A DNA stretch of 64,000 bases from Telmatactis stephensoni (lineage: Eukaryota; Cnidaria; Anthozoa; Actiniaria; Isophelliidae), in the NCBI GenBank assembly GCA_029948255.1, contig JALIZF010001858.1, forward strand, positions 62,001-126,000, in the 5' to 3' direction. Below the pieces are notes generated by a model that was given only the letters and a program-made list of their open reading frames with translations, searched no databases and was not told where the DNA came from. Of this stretch, positions 34,666-44,370 are shown piece after piece. The translations under genes and the position numbers were made by a program. Positions within the stretch are counted from its first letter, which is position 1, and each line of letters starts with the position of its first letter.

Positions 34666-35869
34666 TTTGGCTCACAAAACGTTTCAATATGGCAAAGATT
34701 CGAGTTACTGTGAGTAAGGTTTTGAAGGTGACTTGAAAACAAAATTCCTATTCAGACTTTTGAATTCGAGCTTGGAATTTATTGCTTTTTGCTCTGACAC
34801 CTTGCTGAGTGTTCATAAAGACCTTTAGATCACTTATTGATTTCTGCCTAGTCTTAATGATGCAGCTTTATTAATTTTCACTAATTCAAATAACACACGT
34901 CCACTATTTTACTGATGATTTATGGGAATTTGTCATGGACTTTTTTTATAAACTTAAAACAAAATATTACTTTTGTCAATTGGTAAATGTTCTACCCTTT
35001 CATGAAAAAAACCCTACAGATTTCCGATCTGGACTTATGTGACGGTTCGAATTGGTAAATGTTCTACCTTCTCACGAAGAAAAACTACGGAAATTGGAGC
35101 TGATTGTTCAAATTAACGATATGATTTTTTTTTCTTGACTGTCAAATCAAAGTGGACTTGTATACTTCCATTTTAATAATCTTCAGTTTTATCAATACTA
35201 TTGGAACGATTTCACATAACTCACTTTTACATGTAAATCAGAAAAAAAAAATGCTAATGAAAAATAGCATGTTAATGATGTAAACGCACGAAACCGCAAG
35301 CTTCGATTATTTAGATGAGCATGATGAATCATATAAACGAACAACATAAACTCAAACTCATTTGAAAAGCGTCATGAATGTAAACTCAGTAACTATAAAG
35401 TTTTAGAGCAACCTTGTCAACTTGTTGCGTGCCATGCGTGCGGTTTCCTCGTTTACATCATTAACATGCTATTTTGTCATTTGAATATTATCTTACTCAT
35501 TTCCATCTAAGTGAGTTATGTGAAATCGTGCTATTATTAGTGGTAAATATTTTGAAACTAATTTGGCATGCGCCGCACACATGTGTATGCGGATAGTGCA
35601 CCAAAGAGGCCATAACCGGGTAGCTTTAAAAGAATTGCTGGGTTTCATCCATTCCTTTGGGAATTCAGAAGATAATAGAGCGGTAGCCATGTTGGATGAA
35701 AAAAAACAAGAGACGCCAGTCAGAAATCTTTTGTTGAAGTTAATCCAAGATGGCTGCCGTGACGTTGCATGCAGCCCAAGAATCCATATGCATCATTTTA
35801 TTTAGGACCCATTACTCTGCAGTCTTTATTTATGCTCAACATCAGTAGTAGTTCTTGACATGTTAAAGC

Positions 35870-36303
35870 ATTAAAAGACTCTTGAAACACATTCATGGTG
35901 ACCAATACCGAGACTCGAACTCCTAACCACCTAAGGCCTACTCCGGGCTCTAAAGTCGCCTTAAGTCTCACACAGTCGACTTTTTGACCAATTTTTGTTT
36001 AAATCGCCATGACTCAAGTATACTCCTCTGGAACCATCGACTCCTAGGCCTATTCCAGCTCTAAAGTTGCCTTAAGTCGTTCAAAGTTGCCTTAAATCGC
36101 TCAAAGTTGCCTTAAATCGCTCAAAGTCGCCTTAAATCGCATAAAGTCACCTTAAGTCCCATCTACTTTTTGGCCAAGTTCCGCTTGAATCGCCTAAAGT
36201 CGCCCTCAGTTGCCTCAAGTTCCCCAAAGTTACGGCGACTTTAGGACCCGGAGTAGGCCTCACCTACTCACTAATTCCTATTGCTTACCACTAAGCCACA
36301 AGT
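35870..36303 (-). mobile_element. tRNA-headed SINE, family c, copy 1 (split by a MITE)
   Basis: On the minus strand the head reads TGTGGCTTAGTGGTAAGC (A-box-like) and, beyond the inserted MITE, GGAGTTCGAGTCTCGGTATT (B-box-like). A second copy lies at 39198-39447. The insertion at 35934-36260 separates the two boxes here. Confidence 0.65.
35934..36260. mobile_element. MITE inserted in the SINE, with CACCTA target duplication
   Basis: Inverted ends AGGCCTACTCCGGGCTCTAA and TTAGGACCCGGAGTAGGCCT. CACCTA occurs directly outside both ends (35928-35933, 36261-36266). The paralogous stretch at 39236-39246 has the uninterrupted sequence (CACCAACTCAC). The interior has a 20-bp tandem unit (CTTAAATCGCTCAAAGT-type) repeated about five times. 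Confidence 0.9.
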
Positions 36304-36601
36304 TAATTCGTTGACCAGAACGGAAATTTTTGAACTGTTATAGAAATTATCCGTGCATGCATAACTATTAGTTTATAGTTTCATTACAATAAAATGGGTA
36401 AATATCTGGACGAAGATTCCTCCCGAATAATAAATGAGTTTGAGAAGTCGTTCAAAGGACTCAATTCGGAATTAGTTCCAGTCATAAAGTCCAAAATACA
36501 ACAACGTTTACCGCTGACCGAGTCGAATCTGTGGAGGAATCCATTATATTAGGAGCTAGTTCATTGCCATAACCGAGTAGACTTTGGAAGAATCCATTTG
36601 T

Positions 36602-38077
36602 TTAAGAGCCACTATTATATCCTCCATTTACGTTCATGACAGCTCCTACATGCATAATATTTTCTTCAACTCTGTTAGGTCGTGTAATGTTAATACTACC
36701 ACGATGGAAGCAACCATAAATCATTCTGCATATTGACATTGCTGTATGGAAACAAGGAATGGCTTTAAACGCATTTCGAAAATTTTGACTGAAAAAGTAA
36801 TAAATTAGTAGATTAAGAGGACCATTCAGATAAATTATGGAATTGAAGAAGGAGAAGAGTGAGTCATTTAACGGAGAATTGCAGACAACGAATATTATCG
36901 AGACAAACATGGGACTCCAAGTCAAACTAAATGCAAGAACTACACAAATAATCATACGTGACACTTTCTTGGAAGTTTGTAAAGCAATGTTATGTCTTCG
37001 TGTTTCATGATCATCACCAGGAATTTCACGGGTCCGAAGCTTGTATGTAATTGCTGCGCATAAAATGACAATGAGAGTAAGCGGAAGGATGTATCCAACT
37101 GATAAACTAGTCCATGCTATAGAAATCACTTCTATGCTGAAATGGGGCTGACAATATTGTTTCTTATCAGGAAAGGTCATTATCTTCATTGTAAAAGTAA
37201 ACCCCGCTGCAAGTACTAGTGACAGAATCCATATCAAAAGAAGAAGGTATTTGGCTCTAGACCTCTTGCTTTTGTACTTAATTGGAAAATATACTGCCAT
37301 AAAACGATCCAATGTGATAATGACAAGACTTAAGATCTAGACAGAGCAGAACACTGACACAAACGGTAGGTAGACACTCAATTTACATGTGATGTCTCCT
37401 AGCAAACCTTGAACCCACTGGAATCCAAAATAGATGACTTTAATGTTTAAGGCAAAATTTGTTATCGTGAGGAATATATCCACACATGCCATATTGACAA
37501 TGAAGTAGTTGGTGATGGTGTGCATATGTGGGTTGACACGAACGCTGTGGATAATGATGCTGTTGCTTATGATGGAAGCAAGAAAAAGGGATGCAGCTGC
37601 AACAGTAATTCCAGCATTGGCTGATCCATCCTTTGGATGACGGTGTGCAAGGCGCAAAGCGTGAAGTGCGCGATCCTCTGAAAAAAAAGAAAACAAAGAA
37701 GATTAGATTAGAGCCTCTCACAAGATGCCTTCCTGGGCATCGATGCGCATAGCGAATGTAGACCCTCGGGTAGCCTATATCTAATATCGAATGCGTTAAT
37801 TACCCATTAATATAAACTAAATTATCGATGGTGGTGTATGGCGATCGCCAATCAAAAAGAAGAAGAAGAAGAAGAAAAAAAAAAAGAAACCGAAGAGGCT
37901 CGTTTTTGTTGGCCATTGCAATTGTGTATTTGACTCTGAAGCTGGGAAGGGTTAAGTATGAACGAAATCTTTACCTTTGAAATGGGTCCCATTAGCAATA
38001 ACTCCACTACAATCAAATGTTACCGTGGCTTTGCCAAATGAAATTAGATATAACACCAGCAGAAGGAGGAAAAACAT
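36602..38077 (-). pseudogene. GPCR cluster gene D: complete layout but in-frame stop in TM3
   Basis: Exon 1 (38077-37975; MFFLLLLVLYLISFGKATVT, FDCSG, NGT) joins in phase 1 to exon 2 (37677-36602). Exon 2 is nearly the same as gene E. Relative to E, six extra bases at about 37334-37339 insert TAG ATC after VFCSV in TM3, so translation would stop at 37337. The frame resumes unchanged afterwards (LSLVIITLDRFMAVYFP, HYCQ-type ECL2 Cys, LTWSPMF, LNLLIYYFFSQNF, tail RGSINITRPNRV). No other lesion is seen. A TATA box is present 88 bp upstream, so it may still be transcribed. It is a recent pseudogene, unless the insertion is an assembly error or the codon is read through. Confidence 0.88.
37337..37339 (-). 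other. In-frame TAG in gene D
   Basis: Gene E reads GACTTAAGACAGAG on the plus strand, and gene D reads GACTTAAGATCTAGACAGAG. The six extra bases keep frame but introduce TAG on the coding strand. Confidence 0.9.
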
Positions 38078-38164
38078 TTTTGTCAACTCCAAATTTGACT
38101 TTGTTGATGATTCCGAAAAATTAATATACTGAAAGTCTATTAGGAAGACAAAACTTGCCGACTC

Positions 38165-38172
38165 CCTTTATA
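38165..38172 (-). promoter_or_regulatory. TATA box of gene D
   Basis: TATAAAGG on the coding strand, 88 bp before the exon 1 ATG. The same element is at 42277-42284 in gene E. The intervening leader (GACAAAACTTGC..., AAAGTCTATTAGG) is conserved between the two. Confidence 0.6.
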
Positions 38173-38186
38173 TCAGGTAAGCTTGA

Positions 38187-38262
38187 CGTATGGGAGAGTA
38201 CATTTTGAATGTAAATACGTATACCCTCTTTAAATAAAGTGTATTGTATTGTATTGTATTGT
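38187..38262 (+). mobile_element. 5'-truncated retroposon tail with AGCTTGA target duplication
   Basis: A 76-bp insert ends TTTAAATAAAGTGTATTG followed by TGTAT repeats, like the 3' end of a non-LTR element. AGCTTGA flanks it on both sides (38180-38186, 38263-38269). The gene E paralogue has one AGCTTGA and no insert (42292-42298). It lies 15 bp upstream of the gene D TATA box. Confidence 0.9.
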
Positions 38263-38764
38263 AGCTTGATTTTCATTTTTTTTTCACAGTTGCCTCTTGA
38301 TCATGAGCTGTCAAGAGTTATGGTACAAAAAGATCCAATTGACAACGGTTATTGATTTTCTTTAAATATATTGTCATGTGACACCTAATTCTAACCTAAA
38401 ACAAATATTGATGTTCCCCGCTTTTATGATTGATGAATAGACTTTTCATCAACTATATTACACATTACATGTTTAGTATATTCTATTTAGATATGCCTTC
38501 TTATGATCAGAGGTAAGGGATACCACAACAGTTTACGCCAATTAATTGGTGTGAGTTCCGTCATGCCTCTCCAATGCAAGACGGAGAGGGAGACCACTGT
38601 TTATCGTCATTATTGGAGAAGACATAAAGTTCTAACCATTTGTAGATGTAATTATAATGGCAGCACCTTCTCCTCAATTATTAAATGTCCCTGACTGTTG
38701 TTTCTCTTCAAGATTACTATGAAGCACATGTATTAATTGTAGCACAACTTTTGAGTTTTCATAG

Positions 38765-39205
38765 TTTTAATTATGATTGATTAGATTCACTAGATGGTAG
38801 ATACACACCCATTTTATTAAAACTCCAAAAATAATTGACTGATGTTAGATTTGATGAGAACCGGTTCCCATTCAATGTACGATCGTAAATGTTTCACCGC
38901 TTTTCCTTTCATTGCTTAAGATTCATTTATTTCTTTAATATTTTTCTTGTCATTTTTCTGTGAAGAAAGAATCTTTCTTCTTAATTCGTTTGTAAAAGTA
39001 GATGATGAAGTTATTTGAACAATGTACTTAGCTTTATCATTCATCTTATTCACTGCATATTCCTCTGGGTGTACCACCTCGTCTGTTAACATCAATACTG
39101 ACTATAAATGACACTTTACAGGAAGTTGAGAAATAGATTTTTATTGCTTGTGATTGTAAGATCTTGAAAATAGAAAGAGAGTAAACCTTGCATTGAAACA
39201 TTGTC
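38765..39205 (+). pseudogene. Decayed copy of the gene F 5' region and first exon
   Basis: Aligns with 44170-44577. The first exon equivalent begins at 39011 (ATGATGAAGTTATTTGAACA) and keeps CATTCATCTTATTCACTGCA and TCGTCTGTTAACA, but it is frameshifted and its donor GGTAAG has become GTTGAG. No 7TM exon follows on this strand, so it is a remnant of a second F-type gene. Confidence 0.8.
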
Positions 39206-39447
39206 ATGGTAACCAATACCGAGACTCGAACTCCTAACCACCAACTCACTAATTCCTATTGCTTACCAGTAAGCGCCGGTTCACACATCGCATAGTTAGC
39301 ATAAGCATACGCAGACTCAATAGCGTACTGCTCATTGGAAGTTTTTGTTTTTTTCTCACACCTGAGTGATAAATGCGCTACTGAGTCTGCGTATGTTGCT
39401 TGCGCTTATGGTTATGTCGCTAGTGTGAACCGGCCCTAAACCACAAG
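39198..39447 (-). mobile_element. tRNA-headed SINE, family c, copy 2 (split by a different MITE)
   Basis: Same SINE as 35870-36303. The B-box part GGAGTTCGAGTCTCGGTATT is intact, and the A-box part is interrupted by the MITE at 39274-39436. Confidence 0.65.
39274..39436. mobile_element. MITE with CGCCGGTTCACAC ends, TAAG/TAAA target duplication
   Basis: Ends CGCCGGTTCACACATCGCAT and TAGTGTGAACCGGCC are inverted copies. The inner CATACGCAGACTCA is mirrored by TGAGTCTGCGTATG. Flanks are TAAG (39270-39273) and TAAA (39437-39440), and the empty site is at 36292-36295 in the sister SINE copy. It is the same family as 2498-2623. Confidence 0.9.
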
Positions 39448-39826
39448 CTAATTCGTTGAGCAGAACGGAATGTTTTGAACTGTTATAGAAATTATTCTTG
39501 CATACATAACTATTAGTTTATAGTTTCATTGCAATAAAATGCATGGGTAAATATCCAGACAAATTAATTCCTCGAGCCCGAATGATAAATCAGTTTGAGA
39601 AGTCGTTCAAAAGGCTCTAATTCGGACTTGACGGTATTTCAAAGTCCGCGCAATTAGTTCCAGTCCGAGGCCTTTATAGGGAAAAGAAAAATCCCCCCCA
39701 AAAAGGATGGAAAATATATTAGGTTATTTCAGCACGAGTGTTCAGAGCATCTTTTTTATGAGACGATTTTTTTCCTTTGTGTGTTCATATGGACAGAGGA
39801 AAATATAAATACGAATGAATCTTTAC

Positions 39827-39902
39827 CTTTGACAGCTGTACCATTAGCGATGCCAAAACTGCAGCCTAACTCACTTCCCAAGAGTAGCAGAAGAAAAAAC
39901 AT
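39827..39902 (-). pseudogene. Orphan GPCR signal-peptide exon (copy 2)
   Basis: Encodes MFFLLLLLGSELGCSFGIAN then GTAVK and ends at a consensus donor in phase 1. It is about 95 percent like 34590-34665. It lies upstream of gene D exon 1 and downstream of gene E, so it might serve as an alternative first exon of D or be a leftover from a lost gene. Confidence 0.7.
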
Positions 39903-40740
39903 TTTGGCTGACAAAACGTTTCACTATGGCAAAGTTTTGAGTTATTGTGAGTAACTGAGGTTTTGAAGGTGACTTAAGAACAAAATTCCTATTCAGGCTT
40001 TTGAATTCGAGCTTGGAATTTATTGCTATTTGCTCTGGCACCTTGCCGGCTGAGTGTTCATAAAGACCTTTAGATCACTTATTGATTCTGCCTAGTCTTA
40101 AATGATGCAGCTTTATTGACAAACAACTAAAAACAAAATATTACTTTTTTCAATTGGTAAATGTTCTACCCTCTCACGAAAAAAACTACAGAACTTGGAG
40201 CTGATGGTTCAAATGATTTTTTTTTTCTTGGCTGTCAATTGTATACTTTTATTTTAATAATCTTCAGTTTTATCAATACTATCGGAACGATTTCACATAG
40301 CTCACTTTTATATGCAAGTGAATAAAATAATATGCTAATACAAAATAGCATATTCATGATGTAAACGCACGAAACTGCAAGTTTCGATTATTTAGATGAG
40401 CATGATGAATCATATAAACGAACAACATAAACTCAAACTCATTTGAAAAGCGTCATAAATATAAACTCAGTAACTATATATTTCAGAGCCACCTTGTCAA
40501 CTTGTTGCGTGCCATGCGTGCGGTTTCGTGCGTTTGCATCATTAACATGCAATTTTGTCATGTGGATATTATTTTACTCATTTGCATCTAAAAGTGAGTT
40601 ATGTGAGATCGTTATATTTTGAAACTAATTTGGCATGCACCGCATGCATGTGTATATGCGGATAGTGCACCAAAGATGCCATAACCGGGTAGCTGTGAAA
40701 GATTCCATCATTTTATTTAGGACCCATTACTCTGCAGTCT

Positions 40741-42186
40741 TTATCTATGCTCAACATCAGTAGTAGCTCCTACATGCATAATATTTTCTTCAACTCTGTT
40801 AGGTTGTGTAATGTTAATACTACCACGATGTAAGCAACCATAAATCATTCTGTATGTTAATATTACAAAATGAAAACAAGGAATGGCTTTAAATGCATTT
40901 CGGATATTTTGACTGAAAAAGTAATAAATTAGTAGATTAAGTGGACCATTCAGATAAATTATGGAATTGAAGATGGAGAAGAGTGAGTCATTTAACGGAG
41001 AATTGCAGACAACGAATATTATCGAGACAAACATGGGACTCCAAGTCGAAATAAAGGCAAGAACTACACAAATAATCATACGTGAAACTTTCTTGGAAGT
41101 TTGCAAAGCAATGTTCTGTCTTCGTGTTTCATCATCACCAGGAATTTCACGGGTCCGAAGCTTGTATGTAATTGCTGCGCATAAAATGACAATGATAATA
41201 AGCGGAAAAATGTATCCAACTGATAAACTAGTCCATGCTATAGAAATCAATTCTATGCTAAAATGGGGCTGACAATATTGTTTCTTATCAGGAAATGTCA
41301 TTACCTTCATTGTAAAAGTAAATCCCGCTGCAAGTACTAGTGACAGAATCCATATCAAAAGAAGAAGGTATTTGGCTCTAGACCTCTTGCTTTTGTACTT
41401 AATTGGAAAATATACTGCCATAAAACGATCCAATGTGATAATGACAAGACTTAAGACAGAGCAGAACACTGACACGTACTGTATGTAGACACTCAGTTTA
41501 CATGTAATGTCTCCTAGCAAACCTTGAATCCACTGAAATCCAAAATAGATGACTTTAATGTTTGAGACAGAATTTGTTAACGTGAGGAATAAATCCACAC
41601 ATGCCATATTGACAATGAAGTAGTTGGTGATGGTGTGCATATGTGGGTTGACACGAACGCTGTGGATAATGATGCTGTTGCTTATGATGGAAGCAAGAAA
41701 GAAAAGGGATGCAGCTGCAACAGTAATTCCAGCATTGGCTGATCCATCCTTTGGATGATGGTGTGTAAGACGCAAAGCGTGAAGTGCGTGGACCTCTGGG
41801 AAAAATATAACAAAGAAGATTAGATTAGAGCCTCTCACAAGATGCCTTCCTGGGCATCGATGCGCATAGCGAATGTAGACCCTCGGGTAGCCTATATCTA
41901 ATATCGAATGCGTTAATTACCCATTAATATAAACTGACTAAATTATCGATGGTGGTGTATGGCGATCGCCTATCAAAAAAAAACAAAAAAGAAACCGAAG
42001 AGACGTACTCGTTTTTGTTGGCCATTGCAATTGTGTATTTGACTCTGAAGCTGGGAAGGGTTAAATATGAACGAAATCTTTACCTCTGAAATGGGTCCCA
42101 TTAGCAATATCTCCACTGCAGTCAAATGTTACTGAGGATTTGCCAAATGAAATTAGATATAACACCAGCAGAAGGAGGAAAAACAT
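40741..42186 (-). CDS. GPCR cluster gene E: signal-peptide exon plus 7TM exon
   Basis: Exon 1 (42186-42084; MFFLLLLVLYLISFGKSSVT, FDCSG, NGT) joins in phase 1 across a 288-bp intron to exon 2 (41795-40741); total about 385 residues. TM2 is NYFIVNMACVDLFLTLT, the TM3 Cys is in DITCKL, TM3 ends TLDRFMAVYFP, the ECL2 Cys is in QYCQP, TM6 is STWSPMF, and TM7 is LNLLIYYFFSQNIRNAF with Leu in place of the NPxxY Pro. The last residues (ATTDVEHR) differ from all siblings. They arise because the coding end is fused to the duplicated intergenic block, losing the usual NVN tail. A TATA box lies 91 bp upstream. It is intact and the closest relative of pseudogene D. Confidence 0.92.
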
Positions 42187-42276
42187 TTCTGTCAACTCCA
42201 AGTTTAGCTTTGTTGATGCGGATTCCGAAAATTTAATAAACTGAAAGTCTGTTAGGAAGACAAAACTTGCTCACTC

Positions 42277-42284
42277 CCTTTATA
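42277..42284 (-). promoter_or_regulatory. TATA box of gene E
   Basis: TATAAAGG on the coding strand, 91 bp before the ATG; conserved with gene D. Confidence 0.6.
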
Positions 42285-42456
42285 TCTGGTAAGCTTGATT
42301 TTAATTATTTTCACAGTTGTCTCTTGATTATGAGTCATGATGTACAAAAAAAGTCCAATTGATAACGGTTATTGATTTTCTTTAAATATATTGTTATGTG
42401 ACACTTAATTCCTAAATCAAATAATGATATGTCACACTTTTATGACATGTGGACTT

Positions 42457-42880
42457 TTTCATCAACTATATTACATATTACATGTTTAGTATATTCTATT
42501 TCATCAACTATATTACACATTACATGTTTAGTATATTCTATTTCATCAACTATATTACATATTACATGTTTAGTATATTCTATTTCATCAACTATATTAC
42601 ATATTACATGTTTAGTATATTCTATTTCATCAACTATATTACACATTACATGTTTAGTATATTCTATTTCATCAACTATATTACACATTACATGTTTAGT
42701 ATATTCTATTTCATCAACTATATTACATATTACATGTTTAGTATATTCTATTTCATCAACTATATTACATAGTACATGTTTAGTATATTCTATTTCATCA
42801 ACTATATTACATATTACATGTTTAGTATATTCTATTTCATCAACTATATTACATGTTACATGTTTAGTATATTCTATTCA
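42457..42880. repeat. 42-bp minisatellite, ten copies
   Basis: Unit TTTCATCAACTATATTACAY through ATTACATGTTTAGTATATTC, with ten copies and only C/T or single-base variants between them. Because 42 is a multiple of three, three frames stay open across it, giving a false 201-residue frame with a 14-residue repeat (SSTILHITCLVYSI). Single copies occur at the paralogous positions about 38446-38490 and, more diverged, 43233-43280. Confidence 0.97.
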
Positions 42881-42934
42881 GCTTTGCCTTCTTATGATCA
42901 GAGGTAAGGGATATCACAACAGTTTACGTCAATT

Positions 42935-43030
42935 AATTCAAAGTTTGACTTTGTTGGTGATTCCGGAAAATTATTTTAAAACTGACGGTTTATTACGACG
43001 ACAAAAGTTGCCCACTCTATTCTTTGGAGT
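42935..43030 (-). repeat. Third copy of the gene D/E upstream leader, no gene attached
   Basis: AGTTTGACTTTGTTGGTGAT through GACAAAAGTTGCCCACTCT aligns with the leaders just upstream of exon 1 in genes D (38090-38165) and E (42190-42275). The TATA position is changed to TATTCTT, and no first exon follows. Confidence 0.65.
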
Positions 43031-43590
43031 TTGATTTTCATAGTTTTAATAATATATTAATTAATATTAATTAAAGTCACCTTTTGATTATGGTACATGA
43101 TTAAAAAAGATCTAACTCGTTACGCTTTTTACGTTACGAGTTTCTTTGAAAATAAAGTCATGCGGCGCTTAATAATTTAAATCAAATTAAATATTAATAT
43201 ATCCCAACTTTATGATATCGTTGATAAATATAGTTTTTCATCAACTATATTACACTCTGCATGTTTATCTTATTTTATTTAGTTTTTTTTTCTTATGATT
43301 AAAATGAAGGGACACCACAAACAGCTAACGCCAGTTACTGTGGTGAAGTAGGACAGACCAAGATGTTCAAACTCTCCTTATCCTTCATGGATAGTAGTTT
43401 TTGGAGAGTCGGGGCCTACGGTTTAACATTCTTAATCGAGAAGATCACTTGGTCTTGGAGGTCCAATTGTTTCTCAGTTGACATGGCTCTTTGGTGTTAC
43501 CTCATTAAATAAATTGTATTATTATTATTATAAGACGCGAAGGTCTCACCGCTTGCCGAGCAATGTAATTACAGGCAAAGGCAGCATGTG
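43031..43590. other. Intergenic with a retroposon-like tail
   Basis: 43340-43530 ends in CTCATTAAATAAATTG followed by ATT repeats, which looks like a LINE 3' end in the plus orientation. The rest is AT-rich with a diverged 42-bp motif at 43233-43280. Confidence 0.45.
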
Positions 43591-44065
43591 TTAAAGTCCC
43601 CATGACATGATATAATTATGGCATCTTTTTTATTTTCAAACTGAACTCAGTTCTCTTGTCAGAGACTATAGTGATGGTCTTTTTGTCTTATTTTTTAACA
43701 CTCCATATTTTCCAAGATATAAAGGTTTCAAATTTCAAAATGTGATGACGTAAAAGGAGGCAACACCTACCAACTTCTCATGGCTTTCACAAAAAGATAT
43801 TCAATTCGAGAACCAGATTTTTCACTAAACAACAGGCTTTACCTACAGAAATAATTTCGAAATGAAAAATAATGAGAGTATTTTAAGTCACCTCGTTTTT
43901 GTATAATAAATAATGACTCCTCTTAGTCATCACATTTGCATTTTGAAATTTGAAACCTTTATATCTCAGACAATATGGAGTGTTAAACAAATATGATAAA
44001 AAGATCTTTACTATACTGAGTTTAAAAATAAAAAATGATGTCACAATATGTCATAAAGACTTTAA
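43591..44065. mobile_element. Foldback MITE, family copy 2 (as 11325-11790)
   Basis: Ends TTAAAGTCCCCATGACAT and GTCATAAAGACTTTAA. Interior and arms align with 11325-11790 (GGAGGCAACACCTACCAACT, AACAACAGGCTTT, TTTGCATTTTGAAATTTGAA). Confidence 0.9.
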
Positions 44066-44370
44066 TTACATATGGACCCTAAGTGTTGTTCCGCTTGCAG
44101 ATTATCATCAATGATCACATCTAGTTGATTAGAGAAGACGTTTATTAATTTTCAATCGCCTTCATAGTGTCTTATGATTGATTAGATTCGCCAGGTGGTA
44201 GACACGGGAGAGAACGGGTTCCCATTCCGTCCATTAACGATTCTATTTGGTGCTGTTCGTTTCTCCTTAGCTTTCACTACCTCAAATTTATAACTTCTCT
44301 ATTTTTCCCTTATTCTTATTTTCTTTTATTTGATCGATCTCTTTAAATCGTTTCTTTTTTGTAAATATAA

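Larger units (their letters stand above)
34440..35830. repeat. Segmental duplicate of about 39690-40770
   Basis: From GGATGGAAAATATATTAGG to CTCTGCAGTCTTTAT and AACATCAGTAGTAG the two blocks align at roughly 90 percent. They include the orphan signal exon, its upstream block, and an ATGATGTAAACGCACGAAAC stretch. This copy has extra sequence around 35690-35780. Confidence 0.85.

Noticed and set aside
35563..35805. 80-residue plus-strand frame
   Set aside because: Lies in the duplicated intergenic block; the paralogous region near 40630 does not keep the frame.
42457..42880. Possible CRISPR-like repeat array
   Set aside because: The units are directly adjacent with no unique spacers, in an intron-containing animal genome; a plain minisatellite.
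42429..43034. 201-residue frame with ten 14-residue repeats
   Set aside because: The 42-bp minisatellite is a multiple of three, so several frames on both strands stay open; no start context, domain or splice support.
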